Shown here: positions 1 through 5,484 of the stretch, in pieces
Layout of the letters: every line of letters begins with the position of its first letter
Position numbering within the stretch: the first letter of the stretch is position 1
Source of the DNA: Chloroflexia bacterium
GTDB lineage: Bacteria > Chloroflexota > Chloroflexia > Thermomicrobiales > UBA6265
Reading direction: 5' to 3'
Assembly (NCBI GenBank): GCA_013694885.1
Contig: JACDBO010000011.1
Location: 1 to 6,073, forward strand
DNA length: 6,073 nt
The notes under the pieces: generated by a model
What the model saw: only the letters and a program-made list of their open reading frames with translations
What the model was told of the DNA's origin: nothing
Database searches by the model: none
Position numbers and translations under genes: made by a program

Positions 1-932
1 ACACGGAGGATGCCCGCCGCGCGGGTGGGGTAGACGTGGACGATCTGCAAGCCGACGATGAGGGTATCGCGGCCGAACGGCGCAACGTACCAGGGGATGC
101 CCGCCGCCGGTAGCGAACCGGGCGGGAACGTCGTCTGGAGCATGTCGAGGTCGGTGTCGACGCGCGCCAGGTAGCGGTCGAAGAGGTCGCTGTCGCTCCG
201 CACCATCGCTCGCCGCGGGGACTCGCCGCCGTGGAGCAGCGGACTCGCCGACACCGGCCTCTCCTCCGCATCGACCGGGTGCGGCGTGACCGTGACCGTC
301 ACCGACCAGTCCGCGCCCGGCGCCAGCACAAGCGAGAAGTCGCAGACGGTGAGCGGCGGTGGAACTGGTGTCGGACGCCCGTCCTGGATGTCGGTGGGCG
401 GAATTGCCACCGACGCTTCCAGCGGCTGGTCGAAGGAGACGCTCGTGCGCGCCTGTCGCCCATCCAGCGCGTCGTAGGCGAGAACGAGCGTCTGCTGGTC
501 GATCGCGGGAGGGAGCAGCGAGCCTCGCTCGGCCGGCGTGGCGCCGCGGATGTCGAAGAGGTCGCGGAAGTCGGCGGCGAGTTCCAGTCCCAGCGTGAGG
601 TCGAGCGATCGGCCGCTGAAGTTGTGGATCGTGACGGTCACACGGAGGTCGGCGCCGAGCTCCACCCGCTCCACGATCGCCAGCGTCTGTGGTCGCACAT
701 CGCCCGCCGGCAGGCGTAGCCGATCGTTGGTCAAGTGGATGACGCCGACGGTCGGGGCGTCGGTACGCAAGCTGAGCGCGGTCAGCTCGATGCCGTTGAG
801 TGTCAGTGCGAAATGGCTGAGGTGGCGCGTATCGCGCACGTAGAGCCCGGCCGCGCGCTCGCCGCCGTGGGCGCGCATCTCGCCGGCGAGAAAGAGCTCG
901 TCCGCCTTCAGCACGAGGTCATGGTTCAGCAC
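1..932 (-). CDS. Amylo-alpha-1,6-glucosidase / glycogen-debranching-type protein, N-terminal part (partial)
   Basis: The frame stays open from a GTG at 932 to the left edge, giving 310 codons; the catalytic C-terminal part lies outside the window. Residues about 8-250 look like the beta-rich N-terminal domain of bacterial debranching-type proteins (GDE_N_bis): YVRDTRHLS at 31-39, LTLNG at 43-47 and DFRDLFDIRG at 121-130 are its hallmarks. AGIPWYVAPFGRD at 277-289 matches the junction where the (alpha/alpha)6 glycoside hydrolase domain begins. The family is usually annotated as cytoplasmic amylo-alpha-1,6-glucosidase, acting on alpha-1,6 branches of glucans, though many members have no tested substrate. 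No signal peptide is visible. The GTG start is supported by GGGAGGAG at 941-948, 8 nt upstream. The gene is divergent from the YesL-like gene. Family assignment is firm; exact substrate is not. Confidence 0.88.
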   Translation of the reverse strand, partial: MLNHDLVLKADELFLAGEMRAHGGERAAGLYVRDTRHLSHFALTLNGIELTALSLRTDAPTVGVIHLTNDRLRLPAGDVRPQTLAIVERVELGADLRVTVTIHNFSGRSLDLTLGLELAADFRDLFDIRGATPAERGSLLPPAIDQQTLVLAYDALDGRQARTSVSFDQPLEASVAIPPTDIQDGRPTPVPPPLTVCDFSLVLAPGADWSVTVTVTPHPVDAEERPVSASPLLHGGESPRRAMVRSDSDLFDRYLARVDTDLDMLQTTFPPGSLPAAGIPWYVAPFGRDTLIVGLQIVHVYPTRAAGILR

Positions 933-1052
933 GCGTCTTGCTCCTCCCGTTCAGGAATTGACCGGCATGCGCCGAGGGGCGCCGACGTGTTCGCATGCGT
1001 ATAGTGTCAGGATTCGCGGTGCAGCGGTCAGCCGACAGTGAACCGGAGCGCC
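933..1052. promoter_or_regulatory. Divergent intergenic spacer between debranching-type and YesL-like genes
   Basis: This 120-bp spacer separates two divergent start codons, so it should hold both promoters. Visible elements are TATAGT at 1000-1005 on the plus strand, a possible -10 box for the YesL-like gene but without a credible -35 at 17 bp, and two GCATGC palindromes at 965-970 and 993-998 (the second inside CGCATGCG, 992-999). Neither promoter can be assigned with confidence. Confidence 0.35.
941..948 (-). promoter_or_regulatory. Ribosome binding site fixing the GTG start of the debranching-type gene
   Basis: On the minus strand this reads GGGAGGAG, a strong anti-16S match, 8 nt before the GTG at 932. 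No better start with a ribosome binding site lies nearby, so it fixes a non-ATG start. The next in-frame ATG (codon 19) would remove the start of the conserved N-terminal domain. Confidence 0.75.
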
Positions 1053-1706
1053 ATGCCGTTCATCAGGTTGATTGGACGCGGACTGTCCGACACACTCGAA
1101 CAACTCTTGCCGTTCACGCTGCTGACGCTGGCCTGGTGGCTGTGCGCCCTGCTGATCGTCCCGCTCGGCCCGGCGACCATCGCGCTGTTCGCCAGTACCG
1201 ACCCGCGCCGGCTCTCCGTCTCGTTCGAGTGGGAGGAGACCGTGGCGATCGCGCGCCGCTCCTGGCGGCGCGGCTGGCTGATCCTGCTCGCCACCATGCC
1301 ACCGATCCTGGTTTTGCTCTGGAACCTGCACGCGTACGGGATCGGACAGAGCCGGCTGGTGGTGCTCGTCCCACTGTGGACGACCCTGCTGCCGCTGTTC
1401 GTGGGGTTGGCCATCGTCGCCCTGGCGGTCGCCGCGCTGCTCGATCTGGCGGCGGGTCCGGCCTTGCGCCACGCGACCACGCTGGTGCTGCGCCGGCCGC
1501 TCCGGGCCCTGCTGCTGGTGGTCCTGCTCGGGCTGCTGTTCGCCCTCGGTGCTGTCCTCGTCGTCCCGCTGTTCATGTTCGTCCCGGCGATGGCCGCCGC
1601 GATCGTCAACCGCGTCGTGCTCGACCACCTCGGGATCGCTGTCGCCGACCCGCTGGCCCCGACCGATGAGCGCCAGCACGAGGAGCGAACCGAAGGCGCG
1701 GCATGA
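1053..1706 (+). CDS. DUF624/YesL-like four-helix membrane protein
   Basis: A 217-residue hydrophobic protein, read from the ATG at 1053. Membrane segments lie at about 19-46, 75-93, 102-132 and 150-185, with basic loops (RRSWRRG at 68-74, LRRPLRA at 146-152) and a charged C-terminal tail. The first segment, with LTLAWWLCALLIVPLGPAT at 24-42, resembles the DUF624 (YesL) signature in which a Trp-containing helix leads into a Pro/Gly-Pro-Ala-Thr turn. YesL-type proteins have no established biochemical role but recur next to CUT1 sugar importers, as here. GGAG at 1045-1048 sits 4 nt before this ATG; the in-frame GTG at 1038 would add five residues but lacks a ribosome binding site. The stop lies 2 bp from the stop of the convergent permease gene. 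Membrane nature is clear; family match is moderate. Confidence 0.7.
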   Translation: MPFIRLIGRGLSDTLEQLLPFTLLTLAWWLCALLIVPLGPATIALFASTDPRRLSVSFEWEETVAIARRSWRRGWLILLATMPPILVLLWNLHAYGIGQSRLVVLVPLWTTLLPLFVGLAIVALAVAALLDLAAGPALRHATTLVLRRPLRALLLVVLLGLLFALGAVLVVPLFMFVPAMAAAIVNRVVLDHLGIAVADPLAPTDERQHEERTEGAA

Positions 1707-1708
1707 CG

Positions 1709-2602
1709 CTAGCCCTTGATGCCGCTGGAGGCCGAGCTCTCGACGAAATAGCGCTGGAAGATCAGGAAGAAGACAGCGAGCGGGACCGTAGTGATGACCG
1801 ACATCGCCATCAGCGTCGGCCACTCGGTGTAGTACGCCTGGCGGAAGTTGGCGAGCCCGACCGGCAACGTGAAGAGGTTGGGTGAGCTGCCGCTGATGAA
1901 GATCAGCGGTTCGAGAAAGGCGTTCCAGCTCCCCTGGAAACTGAAAATGGCCAGCGCGGTGACGGCCGGCATCGCGTTGGGCAGAATGATCTGGGCAAAC
2001 ATCCGGTAGCGGCTGGCGCCGTCGATCCGCGCCGCCTCTTCGAGTTCGACCGGGATCGACTCGAAGAACTGCTTCATGAGGAAAATGCCGAAGGCGTCGG
2101 CGAGGAAGGGCAACGTCAGGGCGCCATAGGTGTTGAGCAGGCCGAACTCCTGCAAGAGGATGAACTTGGGGATGATGGTGACGATGCCGGGGATCATCAT
2201 CGTGCTGATGACGAGCAGGAAGACGAGGTTGCGGCCGGGGAACTGCATCCGGGCGAAGGCATAGCCGGCCATCGTGTCGAACAGCGCCCGGCCAAGGATC
2301 CAGATCGCGGCGACCAGCGCGCTGTTGAAGAACCAGCGGGCGACGTTGGCCTCGAAGGCGACGCGGTAGGCATCGAAGGTCGGGTTGCTGGGCCAGAACA
2401 TGTTGCTGAAGCTGAGGCGGATCGCCTCCTGATTGGTCTTGAGCGAGGTCGCCACCGAGAAGGCGAAGGGCACGAACATCAGCAGCGCGACGAAGACCAG
2501 CACGGCGTAGGCGACGACGCGCAGGGTGGCGTCGAGGCCTGAACCGGACGAGACCTGGGCGGGGGTATCGGTCTGCGTCCTCGGTTGGGTGATGGTAGCC
2601 AT
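1709..2602 (-). CDS. CUT1-type sugar ABC transporter permease, MalG type
   Basis: A 297-residue inner-membrane permease, the usual length for MalG-type subunits (270-300). A polar N-terminus of about 25 residues precedes the first helix (about 28-52). Further helices lie near 92-115, 126-150, 160-177, 210-225 and 264-283. The EAA loop that docks on the importer ATPase is intact: EEAARIDGASRYR at 188-200, with LP at 207-208. The C-terminus SGIKG resembles the GxxKG end typical of this class. With the MalF-type subunit it forms the translocation channel. The frame is open far upstream, but the ATG at 2602 is preferred: GGAG at 2611-2614 is 8 nt away and everything upstream overlaps the MalF-type gene. 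The gap to that gene is 23 nt, so the two are very likely cotranscribed. Confidence 0.93.
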   Translation of the reverse strand: MATITQPRTQTDTPAQVSSGSGLDATLRVVAYAVLVFVALLMFVPFAFSVATSLKTNQEAIRLSFSNMFWPSNPTFDAYRVAFEANVARWFFNSALVAAIWILGRALFDTMAGYAFARMQFPGRNLVFLLVISTMMIPGIVTIIPKFILLQEFGLLNTYGALTLPFLADAFGIFLMKQFFESIPVELEEAARIDGASRYRMFAQIILPNAMPAVTALAIFSFQGSWNAFLEPLIFISGSSPNLFTLPVGLANFRQAYYTEWPTLMAMSVITTVPLAVFFLIFQRYFVESSASSGIKG

Positions 2603-2625
2603 CGCTGGGTCTCCGTGCTCCGGTA

Positions 2626-3609
2626 CTAGCGAACGGCGGTCTCGCCGACGATGCGCCGCTGGACGAGGTAGATCATCAGGATGATGAAGAAGAGGACGAC
2701 GGCAATCGCCGAAGCGTAGCCCATGCTGAAGTTGCCGAACCCCTCCTGGAAGACGAGGTAAGCCAGCGTGATCGTCGTCTTGGCCGGTCCGCCCGAGGTC
2801 ATCACGAAGATCTGGTCGAAGACCTGGAAGGTGCCGATGAAGCCGAGTGTGAGGACGAAGAGGATCACCGGCCGCAAGAGCGGCACGGTGATGTCGAAGA
2901 ACTGGCTCCGCCGCGAGGCGCCGTCGAGCGAGGCGGCCTCGTAGACGTCGTTGGGGATGTCCTGCACCCCGGCCAGGAAGATGATCATCATCGTGCCCAT
3001 CGTCGTCCAGATGTTCATCATCATGATCGAGAGCAGGGCCACGCTGGGGCCCGCCAGCCAGACCGAGACGTTCTCGATGCCGACCGCACCGAGCCCCATG
3101 TCGATGATGCCGCGCGGGTTGGAGAGCCACGGCGGGCGCGGCGTCGGGAACCCGAGCTGGATCAGTACGTAGTTGATGAGCCCGCGCGCCGAGTAGAGCC
3201 AGAGGAAGATGATCGAGATGACGACCGACGAGCTGATCGAGGGGAAGTAGAAAGCGGTGCGAAAAAACGTCTTGCCGCGTAGCTTGCGGTTGGCGAGGAC
3301 GGCCAGGAGCAGGCCAAGGGCGGTCTGGGTCGGCACCACCCCGAGCGCGAACCAGATCGTGTTGCGCAAGGCTAAGTTGAAGTCGGCGTCACCGGAGAAG
3401 AGCGTGCGGTAATTGTCGAGGCCGACGAAGGGCTTCGCCGGCTCGATCAGGCTCCACTGGTGGAAGCTGAGCCAGAAGATGTAGAGGATCGGCCCGAAGA
3501 TGAAGAGCACGAAGATGATCATCGCGGGCAGCAGAAAGACCCACCCGGCGACGTTGTCCTCGGCGGCGAGCGGGTTGCGCGGGCGGCGAGCGCGAGCGAG
3601 CGAGACCAT
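2626..3609 (-). CDS. CUT1-type sugar ABC transporter permease, MalF type
   Basis: A 327-residue inner-membrane permease. The short basic N-terminus (RARRPRNP at 6-13) leads into helix one (about 21-48), then the conserved FVGLDNYRTLF at 61-71 and the helices of the BPD_transp_1 domain (about 80-107, 122-140, 187-215, 247-270, 293-315). The EAA loop reads VYEAASLDGASRRSQFF at 222-238, with the conserved Pro at 243. FDQIFVMTSGGP at 264-275 is another MalF-type signature. It pairs with the MalG-type subunit to carry sugar handed over by the binding protein. I chose the ATG at 3609 because GGAGGG lies 4 nt upstream; an in-frame start at 3699 exists, but its extra 30 residues only translate the heptad hairpin and are not expected to be real. 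Confidence 0.93.
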   Translation of the reverse strand: MVSLARARRPRNPLAAEDNVAGWVFLLPAMIIFVLFIFGPILYIFWLSFHQWSLIEPAKPFVGLDNYRTLFSGDADFNLALRNTIWFALGVVPTQTALGLLLAVLANRKLRGKTFFRTAFYFPSISSSVVISIIFLWLYSARGLINYVLIQLGFPTPRPPWLSNPRGIIDMGLGAVGIENVSVWLAGPSVALLSIMMMNIWTTMGTMMIIFLAGVQDIPNDVYEAASLDGASRRSQFFDITVPLLRPVILFVLTLGFIGTFQVFDQIFVMTSGGPAKTTITLAYLVFQEGFGNFSMGYASAIAVVLFFIILMIYLVQRRIVGETAVR

Positions 3610-3613
3610 CGCA

Positions 3614-3619
3614 CCCTCC
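3614..3619 (-). promoter_or_regulatory. Ribosome binding site fixing the MalF-type start
   Basis: GGAGGG on the minus strand, 4 nt before the ATG at 3609 and only 6 nt past the foot of the long hairpin. It decides between this ATG and the longer in-frame start at 3699 that would read through repeat DNA. Confidence 0.7.
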
Positions 3620-3625
3620 AACGAA

Positions 3626-3695
3626 GGACCGAGGGCCGAGGGCCGAGGGCCGAGAAGAGACGTTTTCTCGGCCCTCGGGGCTCGGCCCTCGGCCC
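3626..3695 (-). repeat. GGGCCGA-heptad long inverted repeat (intercistronic hairpin)
   Basis: Bases 3626-3656 pair with 3665-3695: 31 positions with a two-base mismatch (CC opposite GG) and one further single mismatch, around an 8-base loop (3657-3664). Each arm consists of tandem GGGCCGA heptamers (CTCGGCC on the other arm), so the arms can also slip in register. The element fills most of the 91-bp gap between the binding-protein stop (3701) and the MalF-type start (3609). No T-run follows the stem in the transcribed direction, so it is not a classical Rho-independent terminator. By analogy with malE-malF intergenic repeats, it may block 3' exonucleases or partly end transcription, leaving more binding protein than permease. 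It could also be a dispersed REP- or MITE-like repeat. Confidence 0.85.
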
Positions 3696-3700
3696 TCAAT

Positions 3701-4999
3701 CTAGGCGGACGGCGTCGCCAGCGTGATGTCGGCTGTGGCGGCCTCGACCAGCTGCTGCTGCGCAGCGGCGGTGTCGATCTGGCCGGCGAAGAGGTTCTGC
3801 AGGACGGCGTTGGCGTCGTCGTTGAACTTCTGGCCGCCGGGGCCGTACTGGACGGCGATGGTGTACTCGCCGGCGGCGGCGTAAGGTGCCCGATCCGGGT
3901 ATTGCTGGAGCCAGGCGTCCATCAGCCCCGGCCGGGCCGGCATCGCCAGGCCGAGCGAGGTCCAGAGGGCCATGCCGTCGTTGCCGGTCAGGTAGTTGAC
4001 CAGCACCCAAGCGGCCTCCGGTTGCTGGGAGCCTGCGAAGATCGAGTAGGAGTTGGTGAAGGCCGGGGCGCCCTTGCCACCCGGGCCGGCCGGGAGTTCG
4101 GCGACGCCGACTTGCAGGTCCGGTGCATTCGTGTTCAGGAACGGGAACATCCAGTTCCCCTCGAAGACGATGGAGGCGAGCTGCTTGGCGAGTGCGTCAC
4201 CCGGCCACTCGGCGCCGGAATCGGCGGGCGTGGTCGAGAGGCCGTCGCTGTAGAGGCCGTAGAAGAAGTCGAGCGCCTCCAGCGTCGCCGGGTCGCCGAG
4301 CGTGATCTCGGTGGCGCCCTCGTTAGTGATGTTGCCGCCGGCCTGGTAGAGGAACATGATGAAGCGGTCGAGGGCCGGAGCGATCACGAGCGACGGCTGG
4401 CCAGTCGTGTCGAGCAAGGTCTGGAGGACGGTCCGCAGCTCGTCCCAGGTAGCAGGGGCGGCGGAGATGCCGGCGTCGGTGAAGACCTGCTCGTCGAAGC
4501 AGGTGCCGAGCGGCGACCAGTCCTTCGGCAAGCCGTAGGTTGCGCCCTGCCACTTGAAGGCGTTGATCAGGCCCGGATAGAAGTCAGCATCGGCCACGCC
4601 GTCGTTGGCCATGAACTCATCGATCGGCAGCAGCGTGTTGCGGGACATGAAATCCTGGGAGAACTCGTTCTTGACGTAGAAGACGTCAGCGGCATTGCCG
4701 GCGGCGATGTCGGTCTGGAGCTTGATCAGATACTCGGCGGGAACTGGTTCGTAGTTGACCGTGATGCTCGGGTAGGCCTGGGCAAAATTGTCGAGCACCT
4801 GCCGCAGCAACTCTTCCTCCTCGGGTGAGGCGGTCGGACCGGAGAGCCGAACCGTGCCGGTCGGCGCCGGGGTCTGCGCCCCGCCGATGCGGCCGTAATG
4901 GAGGAGCGCCGGTGCGGCGATCGCGCCGGCCGCCGCGCCCTTGACCAGCTTGCGCCGCGAGAGAACGCCGGACCCGTTGGTACCTGCTAATTCGACCAT
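3701..4999 (-). CDS. Sugar ABC transporter solute-binding protein (family 1), Tat-exported
   Basis: A 432-residue extracytoplasmic binding protein, the usual length for SBP family 1. The N-terminus carries a twin-arginine signal, SRRKLVKGAAAGAIAAPAL at 14-32, with probable cleavage near residues 41-43; this predicts folding before export. There is no lipobox cysteine. Core family motifs follow: YPSITVNYEPVP at 76-87, KLQTDIAAGNAADVFYV at 93-109, YGLPKDWSPLG at 155-165 (the usual YN after it is CFD), a PATWDEL element at 182-188 and FEGNWMFPFL at 279-288. It binds a sugar or oligosaccharide and delivers it to the permeases encoded next. The ATG at 4999 is preferred because AGGAG lies 8 nt upstream; a longer start at 5062 would bury the Tat signal. 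It is the first gene of the operon. The ligand cannot be read from sequence. Confidence 0.93.
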   Translation of the reverse strand: MVELAGTNGSGVLSRRKLVKGAAAGAIAAPALLHYGRIGGAQTPAPTGTVRLSGPTASPEEEELLRQVLDNFAQAYPSITVNYEPVPAEYLIKLQTDIAAGNAADVFYVKNEFSQDFMSRNTLLPIDEFMANDGVADADFYPGLINAFKWQGATYGLPKDWSPLGTCFDEQVFTDAGISAAPATWDELRTVLQTLLDTTGQPSLVIAPALDRFIMFLYQAGGNITNEGATEITLGDPATLEALDFFYGLYSDGLSTTPADSGAEWPGDALAKQLASIVFEGNWMFPFLNTNAPDLQVGVAELPAGPGGKGAPAFTNSYSIFAGSQQPEAAWVLVNYLTGNDGMALWTSLGLAMPARPGLMDAWLQQYPDRAPYAAAGEYTIAVQYGPGGQKFNDDANAVLQNLFAGQIDTAAAQQQLVEAATADITLATPSA

Positions 5000-5007
5000 G
5001 GATAAGT

Positions 5008-5012
5008 CTCCT
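5008..5012 (-). promoter_or_regulatory. Ribosome binding site fixing the binding-protein start
   Basis: AGGAG on the minus strand with an 8-nt spacing to the ATG at 4999. It supports this start over the in-frame one at 5062, which lacks a comparable site and would put 21 extra residues before the Tat signal. Confidence 0.75.
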
Positions 5013-5052
5013 TGCTTTGAATATGAAACGGAGTCGACGCAAACAGCGCGCC

Positions 5053-5091
5053 GTCCCTGCAAACGTCAGTTGCTGGTTGCCAAACAGGGAC
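5053..5091 (-). promoter_or_regulatory. Inverted repeat in the leader of the binding-protein gene
   Basis: GTCCCTG at 5053-5059 and CAGGGAC at 5085-5091 are perfect 7-base complements separated by 25 bases, which include GCAA and TTGC half-sites. It lies 54-92 nt upstream of the start codon, so it may be a leader hairpin or a regulator site controlling the sugar operon. I do not recognise a known riboswitch or operator. Confidence 0.35.
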
Positions 5092-5148
5092 CAACGCTGC
5101 CCCACCCGGCACACGAGCATGACGTCTCACCGTCCAACAATGCTGCAG

Positions 5149-5177
5149 AGTATATGCCATGATTCGGAGGAAAAAGA
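5149..5177 (-). promoter_or_regulatory. Possible promoter of the sugar importer operon
   Basis: The minus strand reads TATACT at 5154-5149, a good -10 box. The hexamer 17 bp upstream (TCTTTT, 5177-5172) is a poor -35, so activation by a regulator or a different start is possible. Transcription from here would give a leader of about 140 nt containing the 5053-5091 inverted repeat. Confidence 0.3.
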
Positions 5178-5348
5178 GGCTGGCAGGTAGCAGTGCGTAT
5201 TCTGCGCTCCATGATCCCTTCTGCACGATCCCCTGCATACTGCGCGTGCCACTCAGTCACCCTGAGCGACGCGGCGGGCGGCTCATATCCGGCAACGAGC
5301 GGAACGACGGAGACAGCCATCCGGATCGCGAGACATTGTTCATCAGAG

Positions 5349-5388
5349 TATTGATAAAATCAATTATCTATTGACAAATATTGATCTC
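5349..5388 (+). repeat. AT-rich island of 10-bp-phased TATTGA repeats
   Basis: TATTGATAAA starts at 5349, TATTGACAAA at 5369 and TATTGATCTC at 5379, exactly 20 and 10 bp apart. The decamer between them (5359-5368) carries the inverted form ATCAAT, giving the palindromes ATTGAT-AAA-ATCAAT (5350-5364) and GATAA-N6-TTATC (5353-5368). The block overlaps the -35 box, so it is a likely operator region for the ATPase gene. The regulator is not recognisable from this. Confidence 0.55.
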
Positions 5389-5399
5389 CCGCCTAGGAT
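5371..5399 (+). promoter_or_regulatory. Probable sigma-70-type promoter of the ABC-2 ATPase gene
   Basis: A perfect TTGACA (5371-5376), a 17-bp spacer and TAGGAT (5394-5399, four of six consensus bases). Transcription would start near 5406, giving a leader of about 80 nt. The -35 box lies inside one of the TATTGA repeats, so a protein bound to them could block RNA polymerase. Confidence 0.6.
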
Positions 5400-5414
5400 A
5401 ATCGCGAGAGGCAG

Positions 5415-5462
5415 CCCGGCCGGCGTAGTCGCGCCGGGTGTAGCATGGGCGGGCCGGTCCGC
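5415..5462 (+). promoter_or_regulatory. GC-rich leader hairpins upstream of the ABC-2 ATPase
   Basis: Stem one pairs CCCGGC (5415-5420) with GCCGGG (5433-5438) and GCG (5423-5425) with CGC (5430-5432), leaving a TAGT loop and a two-base bulge. Stem two pairs GCGGG (5449-5453) with TCCGC (5458-5462) around CCGG, with one G-T pair. No T-tract follows either. They may only reflect high GC content, but could shape translation of the ATPase. Confidence 0.35.
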
Positions 5463-5484
5463 TGACGCAAAGGAACAAGCTGCC

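Larger units (their letters stand above)
5000..5484. other. 485-bp divergent intergenic region without a convincing gene
   Basis: This lies between the divergent starts of the binding-protein gene (4999) and the ABC-2 ATPase gene (5485). Short open frames cross it on both strands (for example 5159-5374 plus, 5066-5320 minus), but none has a good ribosome binding site or a recognisable protein, so I call none. It contains the importer leader and putative promoter (left), a short inverted repeat CTCAG/CTGAG at 5252-5266, an imperfect GATCCC...CTGCA direct repeat at 5213-5237, and the AT-rich promoter island (right). Confidence 0.7.

Noticed and set aside
231..719. Plus-strand open frames opposite the debranching-type gene
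   Set aside because: The opposite strand encodes conserved debranching-domain motifs; the plus-strand products are Arg-rich and featureless.
1000..1005. TATAGT as a definite promoter for the YesL-like gene
   Set aside because: No acceptable -35 at 16-18 bp and no exact extended -10, so it is mentioned only within the spacer entry.
951..1823. Long minus-strand open frame, 290 codons, rich in Gln, Arg, Asp and Gly
   Set aside because: It lies antisense to the YesL-like gene, whose protein has clear membrane helices. The low-complexity composition is typical of a shadow frame in GC-rich DNA.
2603..3130. Upstream extension of the MalG-type frame
   Set aside because: It lies inside the MalF-type coding region in another frame; the ATG at 2602 has a good ribosome binding site.
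3626..3695. Heptad hairpin as a Rho-independent terminator or CRISPR array
   Set aside because: No T-tract follows the stem in the transcribed direction. The units are 7 bp tandem copies without spacers, so it is not CRISPR.
3500..4828. 442-codon plus-strand open frame
   Set aside because: It is antisense to the binding-protein gene, which has full family motifs, and it reads through the heptad hairpin. No recognisable domain.
5066..5374. Small open frames (71-84 codons) in the divergent region
   Set aside because: They have no good ribosome binding site or recognisable protein, and overlap the putative promoters and repeats.
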